From the NCBI GenBank assembly GCA_026983515.1, contig JALWHT010000146.1:1-39951 (forward strand): a stretch of 39,951 nt of DNA. The letters run 5' to 3'. Both the position numbers and the translations under genes were made by a program. Under the pieces are notes generated by a model, which was not told where the DNA came from, ran no database searches, and worked only from the letters and a program-made list of their open reading frames with translations. Origin of the DNA: Sulfurovum sp. (GTDB lineage Bacteria; Campylobacterota; Campylobacteria; Campylobacterales; Sulfurovaceae). Of this stretch, positions 8,109-16,663 are shown piece by piece (the first letter of the stretch is position 1; each line of letters starts with the position of its first letter).

Positions 8109-10688
8109 ATGAAGAACCAGTATATGTCTTATCAGGAGAGTCTTGACTTTCTGCACAGAATGGAAAAAGAGTATCCTGACCTGATAGAAGTCATCAAGAT
8201 CGGTACGACATACGAGGGGCGTGACATTGTCCTGGCCAAAATCTCCAAAGAGGTTGAAAAGGCAGATGAGAAACCAGCACTGCTCTACACCGGCACGATC
8301 CATGCCCGGGAATGGATCGGGCATGAACTTGCACTGGAGTTCATTAAACATGTGGCTGAAAACCAGGATGTCAACCCCGTACTTGAAAAGGCACTTCAAG
8401 AGTCGACACTCTACATGGTACCCTGTCTCAACCCGGATGGATATGAGTATTCCCGAAAACACTTCTCATTCTGGCGAAAAAATCGTAGAAAGAACTATGA
8501 CGGTACCATCGGTGTCGACTTGAACCGCAACTTTTCCATCGGATTTAAAAAGATCAGTAACACATCCTCCAATGTCTACGGAGGCGAAGAGCCCTTTTCC
8601 GAAGCCGAAACACGCGCTATCAAATCGTTTGTCGATGCACATGAAAACATCACCATTGCGCTGGACTACCACTCTCAGGGTAACGTTTTTTTCCCGGCAC
8701 ACAAGTTCAAACATGAAGCGGAGATCGACGGAACAGATATGAATGTCATCGCGGCGAACATGAATGATGAGATCGAGAAGATCACCGGACGCCGCTACGG
8801 TATCCACCGCGGCAAACCGCCTGCAGCACTCATCAGCGGAAGCGGACGGGAGTACTATTATTCCCGAGGCATCAAGGCACTGGTGGTGGAAGTAGGGACA
8901 AAGAATATCCCAGACTATATGAAAAGTATGAGCAGCAGTGTACACGAAAATATTCCCGCACTCATCCGCACCTTCTGTGAAGTGGTCAACTTTTCAGAGT
9001 ATGCACCGCGCCGTGTAGATGAATTCAGTGTAGAGTCAGTCTCCGATACAAGCGTGACACTGATGTGGAAATATGAAAAGCGTGACGATATTTTCTTTGA
9101 AATTTACCGTAGTACTAAAGACAAAGATGCCTGTGACGAGCGTACCAGAGTAGGCATTGCGGGGGATCACACGTTTACCGACACTGACCTCGAGAGTTCG
9201 ACGAACTACAACTACACCATTCGTGCCGTCAGCAAAAAGAGCGGCTATAAATCGGCATTTGCCCCAGTGGTCAAAGCGCGTACCGCACTGGCTGAAGATG
9301 AGTTCTTCCGTTTTCTCTTTGCAACCAAAGAGGGTACAGGCTATGTGGGGCAGTACACGCAGGAGACCAACCGCTCCCACTTTGGGAACAACTCGCTTTT
9401 TGTTGGCATTAACAAGTCCAAAGGCATCTGCGACTCTGTAGTCAGCTTCGATCTCAGCTCCATTCCGGACAATGCCGTCATCAAATCGGCACGCTTCTAT
9501 CTCTACCCGATGAACCGTGTAGGTGCAAAGATCGAAAAGTTCGGGCAGTGGGATCTCAGTCTGCTTGAACATGGCAGTTTCAGTGAGATCAGCGACTTCA
9601 ACGAGATAGAAAATGCCAAAGCCAAGGGAATCATCGGCCAGGCGATCAAGTCGCGTCAGCTGACACAGGGTATCTGGAACTTTTGGGAGTTTTCGCAGCG
9701 TGAGTGCCAGCTGCTTGAAGAGGAAATCGCCAATAAGCAGGCTGTATTCCGCATCGACGGGCCAAAGTACCTGCCTGACGGTGAAGACAGCCAGATGATG
9801 CAGTTTGATATTGGATATGGCAAATTTGGCGGCGGCATTCACTACCGTCCGATGCTTGACATCAAGTACACCATCGAAAATGAAAAAATCAAGCTTCCGA
9901 CTCAGGAGAGAGCGACCATCGCGCAAGAGGGTGTAGAGGAAAATGTACTAAAAAGCGGATTCGATGCCAGAGGTGAAAAGGTGTACGGATATCTAAACTT
10001 CGACCTTTCTCAGCTTCCGGAACATGACAAGACAATGATTACCCAGTGTGCACTGCGCATCCGAAACAAAAATATTTTCAAAAAGAAGTCTGATATACGT
10101 TTCTACGTCGAATTAGTAGAGCTTGACGAGGTAGGTACCTACGAGGATATCAAGAACAGAGAGAAGATCGAATATATCGGTTACGAAGTGGCCGAAAGCG
10201 ATCTTAATACCAAAGAGTGCCAGTACTTCAACTTCGACACCCTCTCAAAACAGGTACTTGACCAAATGCACCAGGAGGGTAAAACTCTCAAGCTGGTCAT
10301 TAAGCCAACCTCTGCATTGGGGGCAAAAAACCGTATTACTGAATGGACAGATGATGCCGAACTGGTGGTCAAGTACATTCCAAAACGCCGTCATCCTGTC
10401 GCACCTGTCGAGCATATTCAGATAAGCAAAGAGAAAAAAATGATCAAATTGACCTGGAACAAGGTTGATGACGAAGCACTCAAAGGCTACTATGTCGTAC
10501 GTAACAGTTTCCATCCTCCACGCCACTTTATGGACGGGGTGAAACTCTATGGAGGCAAAGATACCTGGACATACGATAACTTCGGATCCTTTGACAAAGA
10601 AAAATACTATGCTGTATTTACCTATGACGATGTACCCAACTTCTCAGAAGCGACTGTGGTACGTTACGATCCTCTGGAGAAGTATTGA
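8109..10688 (+). CDS. M14 zinc carboxypeptidase with FN3 and DNRLRE-like domains
   Basis: An 859-residue multidomain protein. Residues 1-295 form an M14 carboxypeptidase with zinc ligands H65 and E68 (HAREWIGHE) and H188 (DYHSQGN), the substrate motif DLNRNF (138-142) and catalytic E261 (VEVGTK). Residues ~303-394 look like a fibronectin type III domain. About 400-580 and 590-750 look like two beta-rich DNRLRE-type modules (VVSFDLSSIP, YLNFDLSQLP), and ~755-855 like a second FN3. There is no signal peptide or propeptide, although FN3 and DNRLRE modules are usually extracellular. It follows the ATP-grasp pair by 100 nt, behind a probable terminator. Peptidase assignment is firm; the substrate is unknown. 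Confidence 0.88.
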   Translation: MKNQYMSYQESLDFLHRMEKEYPDLIEVIKIGTTYEGRDIVLAKISKEVEKADEKPALLYTGTIHAREWIGHELALEFIKHVAENQDVNPVLEKALQESTLYMVPCLNPDGYEYSRKHFSFWRKNRRKNYDGTIGVDLNRNFSIGFKKISNTSSNVYGGEEPFSEAETRAIKSFVDAHENITIALDYHSQGNVFFPAHKFKHEAEIDGTDMNVIAANMNDEIEKITGRRYGIHRGKPPAALISGSGREYYYSRGIKALVVEVGTKNIPDYMKSMSSSVHENIPALIRTFCEVVNFSEYAPRRVDEFSVESVSDTSVTLMWKYEKRDDIFFEIYRSTKDKDACDERTRVGIAGDHTFTDTDLESSTNYNYTIRAVSKKSGYKSAFAPVVKARTALAEDEFFRFLFATKEGTGYVGQYTQETNRSHFGNNSLFVGINKSKGICDSVVSFDLSSIPDNAVIKSARFYLYPMNRVGAKIEKFGQWDLSLLEHGSFSEISDFNEIENAKAKGIIGQAIKSRQLTQGIWNFWEFSQRECQLLEEEIANKQAVFRIDGPKYLPDGEDSQMMQFDIGYGKFGGGIHYRPMLDIKYTIENEKIKLPTQERATIAQEGVEENVLKSGFDARGEKVYGYLNFDLSQLPEHDKTMITQCALRIRNKNIFKKKSDIRFYVELVELDEVGTYEDIKNREKIEYIGYEVAESDLNTKECQYFNFDTLSKQVLDQMHQEGKTLKLVIKPTSALGAKNRITEWTDDAELVVKYIPKRRHPVAPVEHIQISKEKKMIKLTWNKVDDEALKGYYVVRNSFHPPRHFMDGVKLYGGKDTWTYDNFGSFDKEKYYAVFTYDDVPNFSEATVVRYDPLEKY

Positions 10689-10707
10689 TTTTACTTCCCC
10701 TTTGTAC

Positions 10708-10732
10708 AAATAGGAGTTTTTAACTCCTATTT
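10708..10732. terminator. Perfect 11-bp stem-loop after the M14 gene
   Basis: AAATAGGAGTT pairs perfectly with AACTCCTATTT around a TTT loop, 20 nt after the stop codon. It lacks a downstream T run, so it could be a weak terminator or an operator for the next gene. Confidence 0.5.
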
Positions 10733-10758
10733 AAAACCCACTATGCTATACTCACTCT

Positions 10759-12165
10759 ATGATGAACGAAAAACCGACACTCAAATCGCTGCTTGAAACT
10801 TCTGCAGGCAAAAAGTTGTTGCTGCTTGGCAAAGAGCAGATATTTACGCAAAAAGAGATCGAACGCTTTTTGAAGCGCTTTAAGGTCACACCGGTAAAGT
10901 ATCTGGAAGAGGACGTCATTGGGGTGGTCGAAAACCACCGCCTCAATCCGGTGGAGGAGGATATCTCAAACGAAGCCTACGAGCGGCATCTGCCCATCTA
11001 TAAACTCAGTGCATTTGAACAGCTGCTTTCCGAAGAGATAGATGATGATGCGCTGCTGATGGCAATCAAACTTGGCAACGACCAGGAACGTATAGTGCGG
11101 CTGCTTGGCAACGAACATCTTAGCAATGCACTCTTTGTACGTCTATTAAAACTCTACACATTTCATCCTGAGGAAGAGGACAACCGACAGGACAGAGATG
11201 TCATTATGTATACACTGCGCCGCTACATCGACATCAAACCCAATGAAGAGGACTTGCTCTACAGCTACCTGACACTGCGCCGCCTCGCCACCGAAGCAAC
11301 TGATCCGGAGCTGCTTAAAGCATTGTTGCATTTTCCAAATTTTGAGTTTCTCATCCGTGGCAGAGAGAAGATAACCCTGCAGGAGACGATTGCCAGAAAT
11401 CCGCATATTGATGAAGAAACGGTACGAAAACTTCTTGCAACACGCAAAGTTGCCATTGCACGTGCACTTGCAGGAAACAGTGTCATCAGCAATGAAGTAC
11501 AGAAACATCTACTTTCACATAAAGACGAAGCTATTGACAAGGCGCTTGCCGCAAACAGTGCCATTGACGATACTCTCTTCGAGGCACTCCTGACACGTGG
11601 GGATGATGCTGTATCACTTCTGCTGGTGCATCAGCCTGTCGATGTATCACGTTATGAGAAGGTACGCAAAGCGGGTATCGATGAAGAACACTTTGCACTC
11701 ATCGGTGCGAACGAAATGCTTGAAGCAGATGTCATAAAAGCACTTGCTACTACAGAGAATGAAACGCTGTGGCAGATGCTTGCCGAAAACAAAACGGTTC
11801 CTGCCCAAGTACTTGCATCACTGTACGAAAAAGGCGGAAGGGAAGTCTATTTGGCACTTGCAAAAAATCCGGCTGTGCCGGAAGCCATCCTTGAAAGTCT
11901 CTATGAGCGTGCAGCGGATGACACAGAGATGCTTGCCGCACTGGCACACAACCCCTCTCTGCCCGAAGCAAAACTGCGTGCGCTTTTTGAACATGACAAT
12001 TTCGAGATCAACCGCGGTCTTGCCACCAATGCTGCTCTGCCGCCTGAGCTGCTCGACGTTCTCAAAATTGACACGCGCCTGCAGCACGAACTGGCACAGA
12101 ATGAGCAGCTTGTAAAATCTTACGAGGCGGTACTAAAACAAAACAAAGCAATGATGAACGTGTAA
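10759..12165 (+). CDS. Leucine-rich repeat variant (LRV/HEAT-like) protein
   Basis: A 468-residue cytosolic protein. The C-terminal two thirds is built from ~24-residue helical repeats of the LRV kind, such as LAGNSVISNEVQKHLL, LAKNPAVPEAILESLY and LAHNPSLPEAKLRALF. The N-terminal ~150 residues are acidic and not repeat-like. LRV/HEAT arrays are protein-interaction scaffolds; no enzymatic motif is seen. The start could be either ATG of the ATGATG at 10759, and no good ribosome site is visible. The gene lies 126 nt before a MoxR ATPase on the same strand, which suggests the two may work together, though no published pairing is claimed here. Confidence 0.75.
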   Translation: MMNEKPTLKSLLETSAGKKLLLLGKEQIFTQKEIERFLKRFKVTPVKYLEEDVIGVVENHRLNPVEEDISNEAYERHLPIYKLSAFEQLLSEEIDDDALLMAIKLGNDQERIVRLLGNEHLSNALFVRLLKLYTFHPEEEDNRQDRDVIMYTLRRYIDIKPNEEDLLYSYLTLRRLATEATDPELLKALLHFPNFEFLIRGREKITLQETIARNPHIDEETVRKLLATRKVAIARALAGNSVISNEVQKHLLSHKDEAIDKALAANSAIDDTLFEALLTRGDDAVSLLLVHQPVDVSRYEKVRKAGIDEEHFALIGANEMLEADVIKALATTENETLWQMLAENKTVPAQVLASLYEKGGREVYLALAKNPAVPEAILESLYERAADDTEMLAALAHNPSLPEAKLRALFEHDNFEINRGLATNAALPPELLDVLKIDTRLQHELAQNEQLVKSYEAVLKQNKAMMNV

Positions 12166-12193
12166 AGTTAGGCAGCAGAGAGGAAATATAGAT

Positions 12194-12213
12194 GGTGTGA
12201 TTGTTATCACACC
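12194..12213. promoter_or_regulatory. CRP-type dyad, candidate operator
   Basis: GGTGTGAT-TGTT-ATCACACC is a perfect 8-bp dyad containing TGTGA-N6-TCACA, the classic CRP-family half-site arrangement. It lies ~80 bp before the preferred MoxR start. It could also fold as a hairpin after the LRV gene. Confidence 0.5.
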
Positions 12214-12230
12214 AATAAAGGTATGAATAT

Positions 12231-12245
12231 GGTGACAACGTCACC
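12231..12245. promoter_or_regulatory. Second dyad in the MoxR leader
   Basis: GGTGAC-AAC-GTCACC is a perfect 6-bp dyad 17 bp after the CRP-like dyad and upstream of the preferred MoxR start. A TATGAA -10-like element (12222-12227) lies between the two. Confidence 0.35.
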
Positions 12246-12291
12246 TGAGCCGATAGACGAAGCTTTGCTTTGTGAAAAGGAGAAAGAGTAT

Positions 12292-13296
12292 ATGAAAGCA
12301 AGCGATATCACAAAAGTCATAGACAAACTCATAGACCGTAAACTACCGGTATTTGTATGGGGCGCGCCAGGTATCGGAAAGTCCTCTATTGTCAAGCAGA
12401 TTGCCGAAAAGAAGAATCTGGAGTTTCTTGATCTTCGTCTCTCTCTGCTCGATCCTACTGACCTGAAAGGAATCCCATTCTTCAATGCCGAAACAAAAGA
12501 GGGAGTCTGGGCGAAGCCAAGCTTTCTTCCCGGAGATACTGACTCCAGAGGTATTCTCTTTCTTGATGAGATCAACACTGCACCTCCTGCGGTTCAGGCT
12601 TCCGCCTATCAGCTCATTTTGGACAGAAAAGTAGGGGAGTATGAACTGCCCGAAGGATGGAGCATCATAGCAGCAGGTAACCGTGAAAATGACCGGGGTG
12701 TCGTCTACAAGATGCCTCCGCCGCTTGCGAACCGGTTTGTCCACTTTGAGATGGAGGTCAATTTTGACGACTGGAAAGCATGGGCCTACCGCAGCGGCAT
12801 AGACCATAGTATCATCGGCTACCTTGCCTATGACAAGTCAATGCTCTTTACGTTTGATCCTACCTCCAATGAAAAAGCATTTGCCACCCCAAGAAGTTGG
12901 GAGTATGTCGACAGTATTGTCAAATCGGAGATAGATTCCGATTTGATATTAGATAGTATTAGCGGTGCTGTAGGCCGTGAAGCAGCTGTAGGCTACAGCA
13001 GCTTTGTCAAAGTTATGCAACAGTTGCCAGACCTTGCAGCAATACTTGACGGCACAATGGACAGATTTGCCGAAGAAGATCCGCGCGTGTTGATGGCGCT
13101 GGCAATTGGGCTCGTCAATGCACTGAGGGAAAGGCCCGATGATGATGCTATTGAGAATGTACTTGATTTTTCCCAGCATCTCCCCGGAGAATTCGCCATT
13201 ATGCTGGTCAAAGATTTGCAGCAAAACGGCATCGATGTGGAAGCTTCTGCGGCATGGAGCGACTGGGTACGGAAATTCGCATATCTTCTGGGGTAA
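12292..13296 (+). CDS. MoxR-type AAA+ ATPase
   Basis: A 334-residue AAA+ ATPase. Walker A GAPGIGKS is at 24-31 and Walker B ILFLDE ends at residues 92-93. The sensor-1 Asn is in AAGNRENDRG and the arginine region in MPPPLANRF. MoxR proteins act as chaperone-like remodellers that help mature or activate partner complexes, usually beside a von Willebrand A-domain protein. The start at 12292 is preferred over the track's 12223 because AAAAGGAG lies just upstream and the domain begins there; the earlier ATG would add 23 residues. No VWA gene is adjacent; the LRV protein upstream is the only candidate partner. Confidence 0.88.
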   Translation: MKASDITKVIDKLIDRKLPVFVWGAPGIGKSSIVKQIAEKKNLEFLDLRLSLLDPTDLKGIPFFNAETKEGVWAKPSFLPGDTDSRGILFLDEINTAPPAVQASAYQLILDRKVGEYELPEGWSIIAAGNRENDRGVVYKMPPPLANRFVHFEMEVNFDDWKAWAYRSGIDHSIIGYLAYDKSMLFTFDPTSNEKAFATPRSWEYVDSIVKSEIDSDLILDSISGAVGREAAVGYSSFVKVMQQLPDLAAILDGTMDRFAEEDPRVLMALAIGLVNALRERPDDDAIENVLDFSQHLPGEFAIMLVKDLQQNGIDVEASAAWSDWVRKFAYLLG

Positions 13297-13339
13297 TCAC
13301 AGACCGGAAGTAGATTTAGACGCGGGTAGAATAATCATG

Positions 13340-13345
13340 TATAAT
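13340..13345 (+). promoter_or_regulatory. Promoter -10 for the KefB-like gene
   Basis: TATAAT preceded directly by TG, with TTAGAC 18 bp upstream as a weak -35. It predicts a ~20-nt leader to the ATG at 13372. Confidence 0.5.
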
Positions 13346-13371
13346 ACCCAAAAGCCTTTTTGGAGCCATCA

Positions 13372-15003
13372 ATGGATCACGCCCTTTATATTCTTATTAT
13401 TACCATAGCCATTGCCACGGTACTTAACGTCGTACTCAAACGCTTCGATATCCCTACGATCATCGGCTATGTACTTGCAGGGTTTTTCATTACATCCATT
13501 TTCGATTTTGCCAAAGAATCAACAGAATTTTTAATGCATCTTGCAGAATTTGGCATCGTCTTTTTGATGTTTACCATAGGATTGGAGTTCTCTGTAACAC
13601 ACCTTAAAAGCATGAAGCGTGAAGTTTTTCTTTATGGTGGACTGCAGGTTGGTGTCACAGGGCTTTTCTTTACTGCACTGGCCTACTGGATCTTTGGTTT
13701 GGAGAGTACAGCATCCATTGTCATCGGCTTTGCCCTCGCACTCTCTTCCACAGCCATCGTACTGAAAATTCTCAACGAAAATAACGAAATATACTCAGGA
13801 TACGGACGCCTGACTCTCGGCATACTGCTCTTTCAGGATCTTGCTGTCATTCCTATTTTGCTGATGGTCTCCTTTTTTACCTCTTCAAACAATTCTCTTT
13901 CAACAATGCTGCTGGAGACGCTTGGGGGCGCGGTACTCATTTTTATTGTTCTTTTCATTCTCAGCCGCTATTTCATTGAACGTTTCTTTGACTGGATCGT
14001 TTCGAGTGACTCGGAAGAGATCTTTCTTGTCGCGGTACTCCTTGGGGTACTGAGTGCCTCTGTCTTTGCACAGGCGGTAGGATTCACCTACTCCCTGGGT
14101 GCTTTTTTGGCTGGGATGGTACTGTCGGAAACAAAGTACCGCTACCGTATCGAAGCCGACCTTGTACCTTTCCGAGATATTCTTCTCGGTATCTTCTTTG
14201 TCACCATCGGTATGCTTATCGACTGGCATTCTATTGTTGACTACATCTTCTACATTTTTGGGCTGCTTATCGGTATTATGCTTCTCAAAGCATTGATCAT
14301 CTTTGCCATTCTACGCAGCTGGGTACAGAAACGTACTGCCATCAAAACCTCACTGGCGCTCTTTCAGGTAGGAGAGTTTGCTCTGGCAGTCTTTGCACTG
14401 GCGCGCTCCAACGGTCTTATTTCTTCCGAAGTCAACCAGATTCTCATCATTACCGTCGTACTTTCCATGATTGTAACACCTTTTGTGCTTAAACATATCA
14501 AATACCTCGCCGACAGGATGATCAAAGAACCTGAAACCCTGCGTGAGCGTGCCATGCAACATACAGGATTTGAAAATCATGTCATTGTCTGCGGATACGG
14601 TCCCATTGGAGAACGGGTGGTCGAAACCCTAAAACAACATAACATGCTTTATGTGATTCTTGAACATGATGTCAAAATTGTCGACAGTGTTCTTGCGAAA
14701 GGGGAAGAGGCGATTTATCTGGCCAATGCTGCACAGAAAATGGTGCTTTCACATTTTAACATAGAGCGTTCTGCTGCCGTTGTCGTTACGGTTGAAAATG
14801 AACTGCAACGGTACCTCATTTGTGAAAACATTACTTCATTCAATTACAAAGTAAAGAGTGTAGTGAAAGTCAACAATGCCCAGGAAGAAAAGATTTATAA
14901 ACAAATGGGTATCGCTTCTGTCATCAATGCCAGAGATACCATTGCTGACATGCTTTCACAGGAAGTGCTGGTGTGTCACCTGCCCGAAAAGGTGACACAC
15001 TAA
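13372..15003 (+). CDS. KefB-type cation:proton antiporter with TrkA-N domain
   Basis: A 543-residue inner-membrane CPA2 transporter. The N-terminal ~385 residues contain about 12 hydrophobic segments with the family patterns EFGIVFLMFTIGLEF, ALALSSTAIVLK and FQDLAVIPIL. A cytosolic TrkA-N/RCK nucleotide-binding domain follows (VIVCGYGPIGERVVE...VILEHD). Relatives exchange K+ or Na+ for H+ and are gated by nucleotide binding. No TrkA-C domain is apparent. The start at 13372 is chosen because GGAG lies 7 nt upstream; the track's 13360 is a TTG. Its stop overlaps the stop of the convergent CZB gene. Ion specificity cannot be read from sequence. Confidence 0.9.
   Translation: MDHALYILIITIAIATVLNVVLKRFDIPTIIGYVLAGFFITSIFDFAKESTEFLMHLAEFGIVFLMFTIGLEFSVTHLKSMKREVFLYGGLQVGVTGLFFTALAYWIFGLESTASIVIGFALALSSTAIVLKILNENNEIYSGYGRLTLGILLFQDLAVIPILLMVSFFTSSNNSLSTMLLETLGGAVLIFIVLFILSRYFIERFFDWIVSSDSEEIFLVAVLLGVLSASVFAQAVGFTYSLGAFLAGMVLSETKYRYRIEADLVPFRDILLGIFFVTIGMLIDWHSIVDYIFYIFGLLIGIMLLKALIIFAILRSWVQKRTAIKTSLALFQVGEFALAVFALARSNGLISSEVNQILIITVVLSMIVTPFVLKHIKYLADRMIKEPETLRERAMQHTGFENHVIVCGYGPIGERVVETLKQHNMLYVILEHDVKIVDSVLAKGEEAIYLANAAQKMVLSHFNIERSAAVVVTVENELQRYLICENITSFNYKVKSVVKVNNAQEEKIYKQMGIASVINARDTIADMLSQEVLVCHLPEKVTH
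14971..15000. repeat. 10-bp perfect inverted repeat at the convergent gene ends
   Basis: GTGTGTCACC and GGTGACACAC flank a 10-nt spacer. It encodes the last residues of the antiporter and lies immediately after the CZB stop on the other strand. It can act as a stem-loop at the 3' end of both transcripts, but neither side has a T run. Confidence 0.5.
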
Positions 15004-15461
15004 AGGGCATCAAGATCTTTTTCCGGAAGTGCTACAATACGCCGTTCCATAAGATTGATCTGATCGATAAGCTTTTTCGAAACTTCTTGCATAGAGGTAA
15101 AATACTCCTTGGCAAGTTTCAAAGCATCTTCACTGATTTTCTTCTTCTTGCCAAAAAGCTTGCTAAAGAAACCTTGTGACTCCATGTCATAGTAAATCTT
15201 GTATATATTCAAATAGATATCATGCAGTTCAAAATGCAATTTTTCAATCTCAGACATACAGTCAAAGGTATTGTTTGGTAACGTATTGAGTTTTTGGGCA
15301 TCGGAATAGAACCACTTGCCAAACTGGCACTGGGTAGAATTGACAGGAATGGCATCTTCTTCAACCTTGAGACCGGAAATCAGCATTTTTGCACGCTGTA
15401 CCCAGTTTATATGTGCCGCTTTTGCTGCTCTTAGCTGTTCCAATATGATATTTTTTTCCAT
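15000..15461 (-). CDS. Free-standing CZB (chemoreceptor zinc-binding) domain protein
   Basis: A 153-residue soluble protein. Residues ~15-85 match the CZB fold with the 3His/1Cys zinc site: H17 in AAHINW, C45 in QCQFGKWFY, and H76 and H80 in LHFELH. In chemoreceptors and diguanylate cyclases this domain senses zinc or oxidants such as hypochlorite. Here it stands alone, followed by a helical tail (~95-145) with a basic GKKKK patch and no membrane segment. GGAG lies upstream of the ATG. It is convergent with the antiporter and divergent from the SBF permease. A role in chemotaxis or c-di-GMP signalling is inferred from the domain only. Confidence 0.85.
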   Translation of the reverse strand: MEKNIILEQLRAAKAAHINWVQRAKMLISGLKVEEDAIPVNSTQCQFGKWFYSDAQKLNTLPNNTFDCMSEIEKLHFELHDIYLNIYKIYYDMESQGFFSKLFGKKKKISEDALKLAKEYFTSMQEVSKKLIDQINLMERRIVALPEKDLDAL

Positions 15462-15499
15462 CGATTAGTCTCCATTATGATCATTTATAGTGTAAACAC

Positions 15500-15505
15500 A
15501 TTATA
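15500..15505 (-). promoter_or_regulatory. Candidate -10 for the CZB gene
   Basis: TATAAT on the minus strand, about 40 nt upstream of the ATG at 15461. The -35 is not clear. Confidence 0.35.
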
Positions 15506-15656
15506 AAGTAACAAAAATATTATAAAAATCTCTTTATTATCTCTTCTTTAATGTAATCTTTGCAAAAAATATACACGCATTATACACACAGACCGTTATA
15601 TGTAACAGGACTATCACTTTAATGATACTCAATAAGATTCAAAAAAACCATAAATA

Positions 15657-15665
15657 TGGTATGAT
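15657..15665 (+). promoter_or_regulatory. Extended -10 promoter for the SBF-type permease
   Basis: TGGTATGAT is an extended -10, with TTCAAA 16 bp upstream of TATGAT. The predicted leader is ~23 nt. Confidence 0.5.
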
Positions 15666-15694
15666 ACCCCTTATTGACAAAGGAGTGTGTACAT

Positions 15695-16639
15695 ATGCAG
15701 TTGATTGTTATTGTTTTTTTGGGTGCGGCACTGGGTTTTCTCTATGGCAGCTATACTGACGGGTTTATCTTCAGCACCAACATCTGTCTTTTTGCAGGTC
15801 TAACACTCATTATGCCCTCACTCTTCAAATTCAAACTCAACGAGTTTACACTGATATGGGAGCATCGGAAACTGCTGCTCAAAGGTGCTCTTGTAAACTA
15901 TTTGCTACTTCCTCTTTTTGCCGTGGGCATAGGGCTTGTAAGCAAAGATTTCGGCGTAGCGGCCGGTCTCTTTCTCATCTCGGTACTCAGTGGCGGAGGG
16001 ATGGTCATGCATTGGATTAAACGCTCACATGGTGACACATCACTTGGTTTTCTGCTGCTTTTTCTAAACCTTCTGGGCATATCACTTTCCCTGCTGATGC
16101 TGCACCTTTTTGCCAAATACACTGCCGGCTACTTCGATATAACATACGATCAGGAAGTAACCATCAGACGTTTTGCGCAGCCGGTTATCATGTTATTGAT
16201 TGTCATTCCCTTTCTTGCAAGCAGGGTGCTTTTATGGTTCAAACCAGTCGTCACTTTCATTGAGAAGTATAAAAAGTTTATCAGTCAGGGGAGTATTTTT
16301 CTTATTCTCTTTTACCTCTTCGGGCTTCAAAGCTCGCAACAGCTGGTAGAGGTGTACGACTTTGAACCTGAACTTTTCTTTGTCGCACTTATTGCAGTAG
16401 TGGGATTTTACGCACTGGTGGCAGCAGCTTCCATGTTCATTTACAATCTCGATTCACCCCAGGAGCGTGCAGCCTTCTGGCACAGCGTCACACGCTACAT
16501 CACCCTTGCACTGGTCATCAGTACCTTCTCAGCAGGTACTTTCGGTGTATCCATGCTGCTGCCGATTATGTTCGCCTATCTTGTGCAGATACCGCTGTCA
16601 GTCATTATTGCCAACCGGTATATGCCAAAGTTGGACTGA
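15695..16639 (+). CDS. SBF/BART-type permease (bile acid:sodium symporter-like)
   Basis: A 314-residue inner-membrane protein with 9-10 hydrophobic segments. The layout and the LFLISVLSGGGMVMHWIKRSHGDTSLG stretch resemble the SBF / Acr3 branch of the BART superfamily, whose members move organic anions or arsenite using sodium or proton gradients. The start at 15695 is preferred because AGGAG lies 9 nt upstream; the track's 15674 is a TTG. No arsenic genes are near, and the Acr3 cysteine signature was not found, so arsenite export is not claimed. It appears to be a single-gene transcript with its own promoter. Confidence 0.7.
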   Translation: MQLIVIVFLGAALGFLYGSYTDGFIFSTNICLFAGLTLIMPSLFKFKLNEFTLIWEHRKLLLKGALVNYLLLPLFAVGIGLVSKDFGVAAGLFLISVLSGGGMVMHWIKRSHGDTSLGFLLLFLNLLGISLSLLMLHLFAKYTAGYFDITYDQEVTIRRFAQPVIMLLIVIPFLASRVLLWFKPVVTFIEKYKKFISQGSIFLILFYLFGLQSSQQLVEVYDFEPELFFVALIAVVGFYALVAAASMFIYNLDSPQERAAFWHSVTRYITLALVISTFSAGTFGVSMLLPIMFAYLVQIPLSVIIANRYMPKLD

Positions 16640-16663
16640 GCAGTGTGTACATGCTTGTTGTAG

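Noticed and set aside
9036-9926. 296-codon minus-strand ORF inside the M14 gene
   Set aside because: Antisense shadow of the FN3 and DNRLRE-like region with no start signal.
10712-10716. AGGAG read as the ribosome site of the LRV gene
   Set aside because: It lies inside a stem and over 40 nt from the ATG, too far to act.
12223-12291. Longer MoxR start at 12223
   Set aside because: The later ATG has AAAAGGAG directly upstream and matches the domain start; the extra 23 residues look non-conserved.
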